In this document: one piece after another, positions 53,501 to 60,115 of the stretch
Layout: every line of letters begins with the position of its first letter
Position numbering within the stretch: position 1 is the first letter of the stretch
Assembly: GCF_964026565.1 (NCBI RefSeq)
Contig: NZ_OZ032162.1
Location: 1,612,001-1,676,000 of the forward strand
DNA length: 64,000 bases
From: Rickettsia endosymbiont of Ceutorhynchus obstrictus
GTDB taxonomy: Bacteria; Pseudomonadota; Alphaproteobacteria; Rickettsiales; Rickettsiaceae
Direction: 5' to 3'
Position numbers and translations under genes: made by a program
The notes under the pieces: model-generated
Told to the model about the DNA's origin: nothing
Seen by the model: the letters and a program-made list of their open reading frames with translations, nothing else
The model's database searches: none

Positions 53501-53886
53501 CCGGTTAAGGTTAACGTAAAGGTATCACTAACAGTAACAGGGAACGCAGCACCACCAGCAGCAACACTACCAACAGCACCTAAAGAAATAACTTCATTTA
53601 CCGTAAATAAGCCAGGTGCTTTACCGTTTACATCTATTGCTGCAATATTTACTGCTAAATTAGCATTCACTGTAAAAGCGTCATCTGCATATTGTAATGT
53701 AGAGTCAGTGACAAAAACCCCACCACCATTAAGACCTACCCCTGTACTAAATGTTGCATCTGCATCTACGGTTCTTGCACCAGCACCCAATGCACCAGTA
53801 CTACCTAGCATTAATGCTGCGGTTGAGGCGGATACTAGCCCGGTTTTAAGTATTTTATGAAAAAGTTTTGAAGAATTGTCGGTCAT
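47524..53886 (-). CDS. ompA: Surface autotransporter Sca0/OmpA (rOmpA)
   Basis: 2120 residues from the ATG at 53886. The N-terminus (MTDNSSKLFHKILKTGLVSA) and GSTGALGAGA cleavage region form an OmpA-type signal. The passenger is Gly/Ala/Asn/Thr-rich beta-helix with degenerate units of about 160-175 residues (roughly 52350 down to 49870), marked by repeated LNITGKV..GN, NALDLSRSDLL, KKINIG and VIFQNHV. The last 290 residues are the autotransporter beta-barrel (KFGVWATPFVGNSTQKM to SVKIRVNF), very close to rOmpA's barrel. OmpA mediates adhesion and entry. The repeat layout is unlike the 72-75-residue tandem array of classic spotted fever OmpA. Confidence 0.93.
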   Translation of the reverse strand: MTDNSSKLFHKILKTGLVSASTAALMLGSTGALGAGARTVDADATFSTGVGLNGGGVFVTDSTLQYADDAFTVNANLAVNIAAIDVNGKAPGLFTVNEVISLGAVGSVAAGGAAFPVTVSDTFTLTLTGTAGAGVAAQTYTGLGNITLGGATAGLTITSAAPAVVTKLAGTIDGDANDHGEVTVTTPTNFTGVIGGTKTLLAVTFNNGNAAGGSTAGNIFATTVTIGEDAGNNASLVKAGAITGAVNFAADGALTANNGITGNVDFNGQDGTVTLEDEQTITGTVDSSTGAGNLGKLVFIGDGTVTQDIGATKAINYIDIQGDNNTAVILQGNVNTQILKFTQNAANEAATVKITGNFAGAVTFTGNGAAFGDGGIIEFNDATANASHTFAATLTGAENADNGQITVNTALLTATDSSIGFIGRVKINDQKAFAVDAKLGNVAFVITDFSFVGNNSQLVLTNSSTTDDRTITFNDDLDPGGNVGIVTLQSKGNKLLTLNSIDGTKKLGTGANFKALNVDGQVTISGVFPGAGQNRLDVSGADLLNLYNGATFTDEGASSGGIATINVGAARPISAATGPALPVGTAKYILDVSSFAAANAAAPINLLSNAANNNVLSFLSAASEFTIQNTAAADQLVIFQNHVKGFDTGGAAGGGIVNLINTDAATTLIVSGADAKKAQLGNTNNIAQLNITGKVQVLGNYAPGAGYNALDLSRSDLLSIYKDATFVDESATSGSIKKINIGGALPAGGGAGKAIYGLNVSSTAVAGAAAVAAGGVPIDINLLSAADPANVLTFLSADSIFGILNVAAEDQKVIFQNHVIGINNAGNGGGTVSLISDNGGTLTVSGADTKKAQLGNTNNLAELNITGNVIVTGNYTAGVNYNALDVSRSDLLTVGNDSFFIDRSSTSASIKTINIDGDGEYRLDVSTKAALAAVAGVPAAINLLNNGGAANVLTFLNAASTFSIYNTVAADQQVIFQNHVVGVAGGGGRVFLESSGGGTLTVSGENTIKAKIGDINDLTVLDIAGKVTVTGNPTPGAATYNKLDISGTPILNVFNGATFIDQSATSDLIAGNIFIGENRGQAGDTPGPAAHAIDVSYAPAGAINLLTVADQIVFRDPNSAYEIQNLVNAQDTTVTLQNTLAGGYDDDAGNAANNGGKVFLTSTNANTLTVQSKTGGETFGAGGNALSALGIVGKVTIVGTAGKAVDISNTQVLDVYNGATFTDKSATSATIAAINIGADLAGGAATGAAVHVIDVSTAAGAAVNLLGDNVIFKDAGSTLKIQNTVAFDKTVTLTNSIEGNVPNGAGGIVELNAATNKLTINGGKTLGTNANKLQTLKLSGNGEIVLTGTKYFATNLDLSVKAVTLDDVPQHLEFSGDTILTETGNIASVDFKGKNAIINMANGTNITGAVTNTVAPPTNNGTINFEGTGTIGGNITGLAMLKVGAGAVTLTAGGPTVITEIQGTGTDTLTLGPDFKLTGSINSTGGKALKLNFTNGGSVSGVVGTAANSVGDITTAGVTSFASSVNAKGTATFGGTTSFADTFNNTGAVTLAAQSINTFNKQITATSMVANNATMIINAPMPISGTNLTGSGTTITLGSNQLLLSAGTQAAFTDQLTLNTNFDGTANTGGNILITGAGSEMDLSGVTKLKVVISTTNFDLNNINPNTQYTLAAAASEGTLKQLASADAIETDIGAQENQFLKWTLNPTSLVLSPSIVDNVNDRIEEELTTGDLKDASLGVKADIRALETATDPNSEGFKFKVTMGNILDNEELTTKVMKAVGDSQDQVPSSDAVNNTTVAVTNTVVSAMGSLNSRMNSFQAVNQPIAVASGDEDEAKFGVWATPFVGNSTQKMRNNINGNKTNFGGATVGFDGMINDQVVLGVAYTRAGTKIKQKNDKIGDSSKVKSNIYSIYGLYNLPNNNLFFQAVGSYSDSRIKSYSQRYQPVARNTLATQIANGNYKSRGFTGQIMAGYDYVAPQAVKLTPMVGLRYSKVKDSGYTETGTTLQNLIVKGKNYNLVNGLAGVKLSKDINTGHMILTPEIYGMLDYGFKNKLPTPDARLQGMTTPFPASKFKPVRTTWNVGAGVTAKYKMMEYGINYDANIASKYFAQQGSVKIRVNF
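49870..52350 (-). repeat. Degenerate intragenic repeats of the OmpA passenger
   Basis: Five units begin near 52350, 51830, 51300, 50825 and 50325, a spacing of about 475-520 bp. Each starts with a LNITGKV-like strand and includes a DATFVDESATSGSIKKINIG-like block and, in the first three or four, a FLSADS..QKVIFQNHV block. The second and third units are the closest to each other at DNA level. Confidence 0.75.
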
Positions 53887-53950
53887 TATTATATACCTTA
53901 TATTGTTGAATTCTTGACAAAAGTTAATTTGTTTATTAAAAAATAACATA

Positions 53951-53979
53951 ATATTACTATATAAGAGTTGTTTTGTCTA
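53951..53979 (-). promoter_or_regulatory. Candidate promoter of ompA
   Basis: On the minus strand TAGACA (53974-53979) is followed after 17 bp by TAATAT (53951-53956), about 65 bases before the ATG. The -35 is good and the -10 is weak. Confidence 0.4.
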
Positions 53980-54069
53980 TATATAAAGGTAAGGTATAGG
54001 ATAAATTTCTAAGATTGTGTTAATAATGTTATCAAATTTTAAATATTAAGTACGGCAGGGAAGAGGCTG

Positions 54070-54267
54070 GGGTATGGTTAAAATCGCTTAAAATTGTCAT
54101 ACCGAGGCCCCTCCCACGGTATCCAGAAAAAATCTTAGTAAAAGACTGGATACCGTGGTCAAGCCGGCGTTGTTGCGTGGCTCGAATTTTCGATGTCATT
54201 CTAGCTAAAGGCGGGAATCCAGAAAAATTATAGTCATCCTGAATTTATTTCAGGATCTTTGTGTAAT
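54070..54267. repeat. Palindromic repeats upstream of ompA, left block
   Basis: A GTCATACCGAGGCCCCTCCC / GGATACCGTGGTCAAGCC palindrome, then GGCGTTGTTGCGTGGCTCGA, GTCATTCTAGCTAAAGGCGG and CATCCTGAATTTATTTCAGG. Partners for several arms lie beyond the family A and B elements on the right, so this is one nested stack. Confidence 0.78.
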
Positions 54268-54475
54268 GGCTTTGTTGCGTGGCTACCAGAATCGTCATTG
54301 CGAGGAGGCATTTATGCCGACGCGGCAATCAAGTATAAACATATTTTTATACTAAACTTGTTTAGTATTCTAATTAAATCCCTCATTACATTCGGGATAG
54401 CCTGGATTGCCGCAACCACTTCGTGGCTTCGCAATGACGAGTTTTTTATTAATTTTCGAGCCATGCAACAACGCC
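54268..54475 (-). mobile_element. Family A element, 208 bp, adjoining family B
   Basis: Ends GGCTTTGTTGCGTGGCTACC and CGAGCCATGCAACAACGCC, reverse orientation. The left flank is GTGTAAT and the right flank is the GGTCAAGCC that forms the family B duplication, so this copy has no duplication of its own. It is nearly identical to the copies at 21107 and 59909. Confidence 0.88.
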
Positions 54476-54484
54476 GGTCAAGCC

Positions 54485-54668
54485 CACTACTGTACGAACG
54501 TTTAAATAAAGAGGTAAAAATTCTGTCATTCCGTGGCTACGACCACGGAATCCAGCTTATAATATCATAAAAAGATTCTAAAATAAGTCTAATATGGCTT
54601 TATTTTCCTGGATGCCGTGATCAAGTCACGGCATGACACAGCCTTTTTTCAACGTTCGTACAGTAGTG
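54485..54668 (+). mobile_element. Family B element, 184 bp, with 9-bp target duplication
   Basis: Ends CACTACTGTACGAACGTT and AACGTTCGTACAGTAGTG, a perfect 18-bp inverted repeat. The flanks GGTCAAGCC at 54476-54484 and 54669-54677 are identical. Inside are GTCATTCCGTGGCTACGACC and GATCAAGTCACGGCATGACA arms around AAAAAGATTCTAAAATAAG. Confidence 0.92.
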
Positions 54669-54677
54669 GGTCAAGCC

Positions 54678-54895
54678 ACGGTATGACACCGAAACACTTT
54701 GCAAAAATTTGAGCCATGCAACAACGTCGAAATAAATTCAGGATGACAGAAAAGTGTTTTTTCCCGGATTGCCGCGTCGGGACTACGTCCCTCCTCGCAA
54801 TGACGATTCCGGGAGCCACGCAACAACGCCTGCAGTCGCTCGCAATGACGATTCCGGTAGCCATGTGAGCATTGCCTCCTCGCAATGGCGTCATC
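54678..54895. repeat. Palindromic repeats upstream of ompA, right block
   Basis: Continues with ACGGTATGACACCG, GAGCCATGCAACAACG, CGTCGGGACTACGTCCCTCC, CTCGCAATGACGATTCCGG repeated twice, and CCATGTGAGCATTGCCTCC. Mostly right-hand arms of elements whose left arms are missing. No gene was seen. Confidence 0.75.
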
Positions 54896-54898
54896 AAA

Positions 54899-55621
54899 TT
54901 ACATCAAATCGCCGATATTTTCTAAAAACAACCTCGCTCTATGCGATGCCGGTTTAACAAAAAATTCCTTAACGGGTTGATTTGCTAAAATTTGTCCTTG
55001 ATCCATGAAAATTATCCGATCGGCTATGGCTTTAGCAAATTTAAGATGATGGGTTACAACTACCATCTTCATTTGTTCTTTTAATAAAGTTATATTTTCT
55101 ATAACGTCTTTAATATTTTCCGGGTCTAATGCCGAAGTCGGCTCATCAAATAAAATGATTTCGGGATTCATCATCAACGCCCTAGCTATTGCCACTCTTT
55201 GTTTTTGACCGCCCGATAAATTAGTCGGGAAATAGGTAATTTTTTGCTTCAAACCGAATTTCCCAAGCAAATCTTCCGCCTTAAGGGTAGCCTCAGCTTT
55301 TTGCATCTTTAAAACATTAATCGGTGCATAAATTAAATTATCGCAAACATTTAAATGCGGAAAAAGATTAAAATTTTGAAAAACCATCCCGACTTTTAGC
55401 CGAAGTTTTCTTCGAGCTTTCGGGACTAATCTTTTACCGTCCACTAATAAATAACCGTTAGTCGGCTCTTCTAAATTATTTAAAATACGTAGCAAAGTTG
55501 ATTTTCCGCTACCGGAAGGTCCAATTATTACCACGGTTTCTTTAACGCTAAAATCTAAACTAATATTTTTAAGTGCGTAAGCTTTACCGTAACGCTTACA
55601 AACTTTATCAAGAGCAATCAT
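54899..55621 (-). CDS. glnQ: Amino-acid ABC transporter ATP-binding protein (GlnQ-like)
   Basis: 240 residues from the ATG at 55621. Walker A GPSGSGKST is near 33-41, Q-loop VFQNFNLFPH, signature LSGGQKQRVAIARAL, Walker B IILFDEPTSALDPE and the H-loop THHLKFAKAIADRI. The polar amino-acid transport subfamily is indicated by FNLFPHLNVCDNLIYAP. No permease or binding protein is adjacent, so partners must lie elsewhere. The frame upstream to 55729 is repeat DNA. Confidence 0.93.
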   Translation of the reverse strand: MIALDKVCKRYGKAYALKNISLDFSVKETVVIIGPSGSGKSTLLRILNNLEEPTNGYLLVDGKRLVPKARRKLRLKVGMVFQNFNLFPHLNVCDNLIYAPINVLKMQKAEATLKAEDLLGKFGLKQKITYFPTNLSGGQKQRVAIARALMMNPEIILFDEPTSALDPENIKDVIENITLLKEQMKMVVVTHHLKFAKAIADRIIFMDQGQILANQPVKEFFVKPASHRARLFLENIGDLM

Positions 55622-55689
55622 ATATATCTTCCTGTACAATGAAAAACCGGTATACTCACCCCGCTTGAAGAAAGTAAGGTGCTTCGGAG

Positions 55690-55888
55690 CGGCGTTGTTG
55701 CATGGTTCTAAAAAAGTGCCGTATGTCATTCCCGCGCAGGCGGGAATCCAGAAAAATTATAGTCATCCTGAATTTATTTCAGGATCTTTGTGTAATAGAT
55801 GCTGAAACAAGTTCAGCATGACAAGGATGGATTCCCGACTGCGCGGGAATGACATCGAAAATTCGAGCCATGCAGCAAAGCCCTTCAA
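55690..55888. repeat. Three-layer nested palindrome between glnQ and the MBL gene
   Basis: Outer GGCGTTGTTGCATGGTTC / CGAGCCATGCAGCAAAGCC, middle GTCATTCCCGCGCAGGCGGG / CCCGACTGCGCGGGAATGAC, inner CATCCTGAATTTATTTCAGG / AAACAAGTTCAGCATGAC. The flanks CTTCGGAGC and CTTCAAATG share only CTTC, so a duplication is not claimed. Confidence 0.8.
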
Positions 55889-55902
55889 ATGGTGCGAGTA
55901 TA

Positions 55903-56649
55903 CTAAATCGTAAATTTATAGCCGTCATAAAGCGGTTTGATGTTACTCGGTAAAATTTCCGTAATTTTATGATAATCGATTTCATGGCGCATATTAGTTA
56001 ACAATATTTGCCCCGGTTTATAGATTTCATTCCATTCTAAAACTTTATCAAGTCCCGCGTGATTTATATTAGAGGTATAATCCATACAATCTATAACCCA
56101 TATTTTTATATCTTTTAAAAATTCCTTTGCTTCGGGAGGAAAATCGCTTACATCGCAAGAATAAACAAAATTTCCTATCCTTAAACCCAAACTATTAATA
56201 GCTCCATGATATTGTTTAAAAAACTGTATTTCTATGGTTTTGATCTTAATTTTTTCAAAAAAATCAATAGGCTTAGTTATTAGCTGTCCGGTAGTAAATA
56301 AATATTCATATCGTTTGTGTAATACCATAGAAGTAGCATTATCGGTAAAAATTTCTAAAGGCTTATTTTGAATAAAAGAAAATACTCGCAAATCATCTAT
56401 ACCGTTAACATGATCCGAATGATCATGTGTTAATATCGCAGCGTCTAAAGCTTTTATCTTTTCGCGAACTAGCTGATATTTAATATCATAGCCGAAATCA
56501 ACAAGAATTTGACTATTTTCGTCATTAATATATATTGCCGATCTAGTTCTTTTGTTATAATTTGAGCTTGAAAGGCACACATTGCAATCGCAGCCGATAA
56601 CCGGTACGCCGATAGATGCCCCACACCCTAATATTGTTACTTGCAACAT
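55903..56649 (-). CDS. Metallo-beta-lactamase-fold hydrolase (PhnP-like)
   Basis: 248 residues. The metal motif THDHSDH gives H75, H77, D79 and H80. GCDCNVC (C20, C22, C25) near the start is the extra zinc site of PhnP-type cyclic phosphodiesterases. Later ligands are in GLRIGNFVYSCDVSDFPPEAKEFL and NHAGLDKVLEWN. Family members hydrolyse phosphodiesters; without a phn operon the substrate here is unknown. It is divergent from the PAP2 gene. Confidence 0.88.
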   Translation of the reverse strand: MLQVTILGCGASIGVPVIGCDCNVCLSSSNYNKRTRSAIYINDENSQILVDFGYDIKYQLVREKIKALDAAILTHDHSDHVNGIDDLRVFSFIQNKPLEIFTDNATSMVLHKRYEYLFTTGQLITKPIDFFEKIKIKTIEIQFFKQYHGAINSLGLRIGNFVYSCDVSDFPPEAKEFLKDIKIWVIDCMDYTSNINHAGLDKVLEWNEIYKPGQILLTNMRHEIDYHKITEILPSNIKPLYDGYKFTI

Positions 56650-56678
56650 AAAATATTTAAATATAGGTTAATTTTGGA

Positions 56679-57452
56679 ATGGTAGAAGCTTTTTATAATT
56701 TTCACGGCTTAAATCAAGAAATATTTTTATTTCTTAATAGAATAACAAATATCGGCATATTACCATATTTTTTGCAAATTATATCCTTTTGTTTTAATAT
56801 TACAAATTTTGCCGTAATATATATTTTATATTGTATATATTTTTATATTCAATTAAAGAAAATTAAAAATTTAAATGAATTGCACAAGATATACTCAAAT
56901 GATTTGGATAATTGGAACGTAAAACGAGAGGTGAGCGCGCGCAGCCTAGATAAACTAGGTGAGTACGCGAATTCCTTAAAGTTTTACGGAGCCGATTCTT
57001 CAAAGCAGAAGAGTATGTTTTGGGATAAATATAATAAACTAATAGAGATTGGGATAGTTTATACAATCTTTGGTCTAACATTTACCGCGCTAAAATTTTT
57101 GAGTAACTTCCCTAGACCTTTTTGTAGCCTAGCTTTAGATAATTTTGTAACAATTACAAATGTGCAGCTTGAAAGATGCTTATCGAGCTTTCCAAGCAGT
57201 CATGCAGGTCTTGCCGTGTTGGTTACTTACTTTGCTTGGTCTTATATTAATTTGCCGTTAAAAATAATCATGGTTTTTGTTGTTATGCTGGTATCATTGG
57301 CACGTATAAGTTTAGCCATGCATTACCCGGCCGATATAATTTACGGGATTATTATTACGGCTATAGTTATAGTAATCGGTAAACAAATTTATAAAATTTT
57401 TGCCGGTAATATAGTAAGGTCTTTAGGGGAATTTATTGAAACGTCAATTTAA
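56679..57452 (+). CDS. PAP2-family lipid phosphatase carrying an in-frame palindromic element
   Basis: 257 residues, about five membrane helices. The phosphatase motifs are K139-R146-P147 (KFLSNFPRP), PSSH at 172-175 and R209-H215-D219 (ARISLAMHYPADI). This is the PAP2/undecaprenyl-pyrophosphate or phosphatidylglycerophosphate phosphatase type. Residues about 75-113 (NDLDNWNVKREVSARSLDKL and following) are hydrophilic, fall in the cytoplasmic loop and come from a palindromic element. The active-site motifs are intact, so the insertion is probably tolerated. Confidence 0.88.
   Translation: MVEAFYNFHGLNQEIFLFLNRITNIGILPYFLQIISFCFNITNFAVIYILYCIYFYIQLKKIKNLNELHKIYSNDLDNWNVKREVSARSLDKLGEYANSLKFYGADSSKQKSMFWDKYNKLIEIGIVYTIFGLTFTALKFLSNFPRPFCSLALDNFVTITNVQLERCLSSFPSSHAGLAVLVTYFAWSYINLPLKIIMVFVVMLVSLARISLAMHYPADIIYGIIITAIVIVIGKQIYKIFAGNIVRSLGEFIETSI
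56900..57018 (+). repeat. RPE-type element inside the PAP2 gene
   Basis: About 115-120 bp spanning GATTTGGATAATTGGAACG to GATTCTTCAAAGCAGAAGAG. It contains GTGAGCGCGCGCAGCCTAG and CTAGGTGAGTACGCGAATTC, a GC-rich section unlike the AT-rich host gene. It is open in the reading frame. It differs from RPE-1; I have not assigned the subtype. Confidence 0.7.
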
Positions 57453-57479
57453 AACAAAAATGAAGTTATAACCGGCTTG

Positions 57480-57815
57480 CAAGCCGCGTTATCGTGAGGA
57501 GGCAATAATCTGTGTGGATAGGCTTTGTTGTATGGCTCGAATTTTCGATGTCATTCCCACACCCCATTATGTCATTCCCACACCCCATTATGTCATTCCC
57601 GCGTAGGCGGGAATCCAGAGAAATACTTAAAATAAGTAAAATTATATAATAAATTACTATTTAATTTGCTCATATTAACTTTTTAACTTTCTGGATTCCC
57701 GCCTACGCGGGAATGACACCCTTTTCATGGCAATTTTCGATCCATGCAACAACGCCGGCTTGACCACGGCATCCAGTCTTTTTATTAAGGTTTTTCTGGA
57801 TGCCGTGGTCAAGCC
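57480..57815. repeat. Palindromic repeats after the PAP2 gene
   Basis: GGCTTTGTTGTATGGCTCGA, then GTCATTCCCACACCCCATTA in two tandem 20-bp units, a GTCATTCCCGCGTAGGCGGG / CCCGCCTACGCGGGAATGAC palindrome around an AT-rich core, ATCCATGCAACAACGCC, and a GGCTTGACCACGGCATCCAG / GGATGCCGTGGTCAAGCC palindrome that hosts the next family B element. No gene was seen. Confidence 0.8.
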
Positions 57816-58000
57816 CACTACTGTACGAACGTTTAAATAAAGAGGTAAAAATTCTGTCATTCCGTGGCTACGACCACTTCAGTCCAGCTTATAATATCAT
57901 AAAAAGATTCTAAAATAAGTCTAATATGGCTTTATTTTCCTGGATGCCGTGACCAAGTCACGGCATGACACAGCCTTTTTTCAACGTTCGTACAGTAGTG
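57816..58000 (+). mobile_element. Family B element, 185 bp, with 9-bp target duplication
   Basis: Ends CACTACTGTACGAACGTT and AACGTTCGTACAGTAGTG. Flanks GGTCAAGCC at 57807-57815 and 58001-58009 are identical. It shares the variant CCACTTCAGTCCAGC with the copy at 60244, so these two are closest relatives. Confidence 0.92.
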
Positions 58001-58009
58001 GGTCAAGCC

Positions 58010-58095
58010 ACGGTATGACATCGTACTTATAATAACCATAATACGGTAAATTATTAGCCATGCAACAAAGCTATTGCCACGCGAGAATGACATTT
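58010..58095. repeat. Right arms of nested palindromes near adr
   Basis: ACGGTATGACATCG, TTAGCCATGCAACAAAGC and CACGCGAGAATGACATT close the stack that begins at about 57480. Confidence 0.7.
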
Positions 58096-58120
58096 TGGAT
58101 AGTTTCGTCCAATACATAAC

Positions 58121-58152
58121 AAAAAAGGAGCCTTGTTTAAGACTCCCTTTTA
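58121..58152 (-). terminator. Rho-independent terminator of the adr pair
   Basis: On the minus strand AAAAGGGAGTCTTAAACAAG is followed by GCTCCTTTTTT: an 8-9 bp stem with a 4-base loop and a T run, about 30 bp after the stop of the second adr gene. Confidence 0.85.
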
Positions 58153-58181
58153 TAGTTTCGGTTAGAGAATAATATATAATA

Positions 58182-58886
58182 TTATATATCGAATCTTATA
58201 CCTGCTGTTAAGCTATTACCCTTATAGCGTGTACTGCCTGTTTGGAAAGTTGTATTTTCAAATTGAACATTTTTAGATTTTGTTTTACCGTTATCTAGAT
58301 AGCTATAAACTAGCTCCGCTTTTACGCCGTCGACAACTTCAGCTGAAGCTCCTAAAGATGCTTGCCAGGCAAAATTATATGTTTTCTTGCTAGAAGTAGA
58401 AGCAGTTACATTATTTACCGTCCAAGTAATTTTATCTTGTAGCGAAGCAACACCGATACCGGCACCTGCAAAAAGTTTAAACATACTTACGTCAACAAAA
58501 TCTACATAGCCGTTAAGTAATAGATTGGCAAAATTATTAAGCTTATGCTTAACTGAGGCGGTAGAACCGTTATATCTTCCTGTAGTTACAGTAGCGGTTT
58601 TTTTCAATTGCCCGCTAGCTATTGTACCGAGTGTTAAATCGGTTCTTACATTTTCCATGATGTAGTAACCTGCGCCGATTGAACCGGTAAATGCAGTATT
58701 AGACTTCATTTTTACACCTGTAGAGCCGTCTTTTGCTTTATCAAAAATTATTGCACCGGCATTGGCTTTAAGATACCATTTATTTTCATTTTGAGATTGA
58801 TTTGTATCCATTGCACAGTCTGCAAATGATAAAGTAGATGATAAAATTGTTGCACTTGCTGCGGCAATTAAAAGTAATTTTTTCAT
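58182..58886 (-). CDS. Adr-type outer-membrane adhesin, second copy
   Basis: 234 residues. A signal peptide (MKKLLLIAAASATILSSTLSFA) precedes an 8-strand beta-barrel of the OmpW/OprF-N-like porin fold: WYLKANAGAIIFDKAKDG, SIGAGYYIMENVRTDLTLG, GYVDFVDVSMFKLFAGAGIGVASLQDK, and a terminal aromatic strand (SLTAGIRFDI). Rickettsia Adr1 and Adr2 are tandem surface adhesins of this type; Adr2 also binds vitronectin. It differs from its neighbour after residue 40 by a single residue. The N-terminus has an extra CAMDTNQSQNENK stretch. The ribosome-binding site is AAGGAGAC. Confidence 0.9.
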   Translation of the reverse strand: MKKLLLIAAASATILSSTLSFADCAMDTNQSQNENKWYLKANAGAIIFDKAKDGSTGVKMKSNTAFTGSIGAGYYIMENVRTDLTLGTIASGQLKKTATVTTGRYNGSTASVKHKLNNFANLLLNGYVDFVDVSMFKLFAGAGIGVASLQDKITWTVNNVTASTSSKKTYNFAWQASLGASAEVVDGVKAELVYSYLDNGKTKSKNVQFENTTFQTGSTRYKGNSLTAGIRFDI

Positions 58887-58928
58887 ATTGTAGTTGTCTC
58901 CTTAAATATTATTAGTTTTATATTGTTA

Positions 58929-59612
58929 TTATATATCGAATCTTATACCTGCTGTTAAGCTATTACCCTTATAGCGTGTACTGCCTGTTTGGAAAGTTGT
59001 ATTTTCAAATTGAACATTTTTAGATTTTGTTTTACCGTTATCTAGATAGCTATAAACTAGCTCCGCTTTTACGCCGTCGGCAACTTCAGCTGAAGCTCCT
59101 AAAGATGCTTGCCAGGCAAAATTATATGTTTTCTTGCTAGAAGTAGAAGCAGTTACATTATTTACCGTCCAAGTAATTTTATCTTGTAGCGAAGCAACAC
59201 CGATACCGGCACCTGCAAAAAGTTTAAACATACTTACGTCAACAAAATCTACATAGCCGTTAAGTAATAGATTGGCAAAATTATTAAGCTTATGCTTAAC
59301 TGAGGCGGTAGAACCGTTATATCTTCCTGTAGTTACAGTAGCGGTTTTTTTCAATTGCCCGCTAGCTATTGTACCGAGTGTTAAATCGGTTCTTACATTT
59401 TCCATGATGTAGTAACCTGCGCCGATTGAACCGGTAAATGCAGTATTAGACTTCATTTTTACGCCTGTAGAGCCGTCTTTTGCTTTATCAAAAATTATTG
59501 CACCGGCATTGGCTTTAAGATACCATTGGTTATCATCCATCCCGTCGGCAAATGAAAGAGTAGAAGATAAAATTGTTGCGCTTGCGGCAGCGATTAAAAG
59601 TAATTTTTTCAT
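58929..59612 (-). CDS. Adr-type outer-membrane adhesin, first copy
   Basis: 227 residues with the same signal peptide and barrel as the copy 43 bp downstream. The mature start reads DGMDDNQWYLK. It is the promoter-proximal gene with an AGAGGT ribosome-binding site; an AT-rich 230-bp leader without repeats lies upstream. I cannot say which copy is orthologous to Adr1 and which to Adr2 because the bodies have been homogenised. Confidence 0.9.
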   Translation of the reverse strand: MKKLLLIAAASATILSSTLSFADGMDDNQWYLKANAGAIIFDKAKDGSTGVKMKSNTAFTGSIGAGYYIMENVRTDLTLGTIASGQLKKTATVTTGRYNGSTASVKHKLNNFANLLLNGYVDFVDVSMFKLFAGAGIGVASLQDKITWTVNNVTASTSSKKTYNFAWQASLGASAEVADGVKAELVYSYLDNGKTKSKNVQFENTTFQTGSTRYKGNSLTAGIRFDI

Positions 59613-59850
59613 ATTAGTACCTCTGATTTATTAATTAATTATATTTAACTTATTAAGTATGTTAAGTAAAATTTTTTTATTTTAATCTTATCTCATGCAG
59701 ATATAACATAACATATTTTCTATTGCTAGGTTAATTGAGGAATAAACTTATATATATGATAATTATAAAAAGATTTGTGATAATAAAAACACAATTATTG
59801 AAATCTCAATTAAGCATTGATCACTAAAGGTTAGTAACTTGGAAATTCTA
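59613..59850. other. AT-rich leader of the adr genes
   Basis: An AT-rich non-coding stretch before the first adr gene. It probably contains the adr promoter, but I could not pick a single convincing -35/-10 pair. No gene or repeat was seen here. Confidence 0.5.
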
Positions 59851-59854
59851 CGTC

Positions 59855-59908
59855 ATTGCGAGCGTTGTTGCATGGCTCGAATTTTCGATGTCATTCCCGT
59901 GAAAACGG
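59855..59908. repeat. Palindromic half-sites left of the family A copy
   Basis: GTCATTGCGAGCGTTGTTGC, then ATGGCTCGAATTTTCG and GTCATTCCCGTGAAAACGG, the left arm of the palindrome split by the next element. Confidence 0.7.
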
Positions 59909-60115
59909 GGCGTTGTTGCATGGCTACCAGAATCGTCATTGCGAGGAGGCATTTATGCCGACGTGGCAATCCAGTTAAACATATTTTTATACTAAACTTG
60001 TTTAGTATTCTAATTAAATCCCTCATTACATTCGGGATAGCCTGGATTGCCGCAGCCACTTCGTGGCTTCGCAATGACGAGTTTTTTATTAATTTTCGAG
60101 CCATGCAACAACGCC
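59909..60115 (-). mobile_element. Family A element, 207 bp, with 9-bp target duplication
   Basis: Ends GGCGTTGTTGCATGGCTACC and CGAGCCATGCAACAACGCC. The flanks TGAAAACGG at 59900-59908 and 60116-60124 are identical and lie in a GTCATTCCCGTGAAAACGGG palindrome. Confidence 0.92.

Noticed and set aside
47524..53886. Assignment of the large autotransporter as OmpB (Sca5)
   Set aside because: The signal region, the KFGVWATPFVGNSTQKM barrel start and the SVKIRVNF end match OmpA (Sca0); OmpB is about 1650 residues with a different passenger.
54259..54897. Open frames of 67-103 codons upstream of ompA
   Set aside because: Encoded by nested family A, family B and simple palindromes; the same peptide strings recur at 21.1 and 59.9 kb.
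55690..55888. A 9-bp target duplication around the nested palindrome next to glnQ
   Set aside because: Flanks CTTCGGAGC and CTTCAAATG agree at only the first four positions and one more; chance agreement is likely.
57549..57596. Tandem GTCATTCCCACACCCCATTA units considered as a CRISPR-like array
   Set aside because: Only two contiguous copies without spacers; a short tandem duplication within a palindrome arm.
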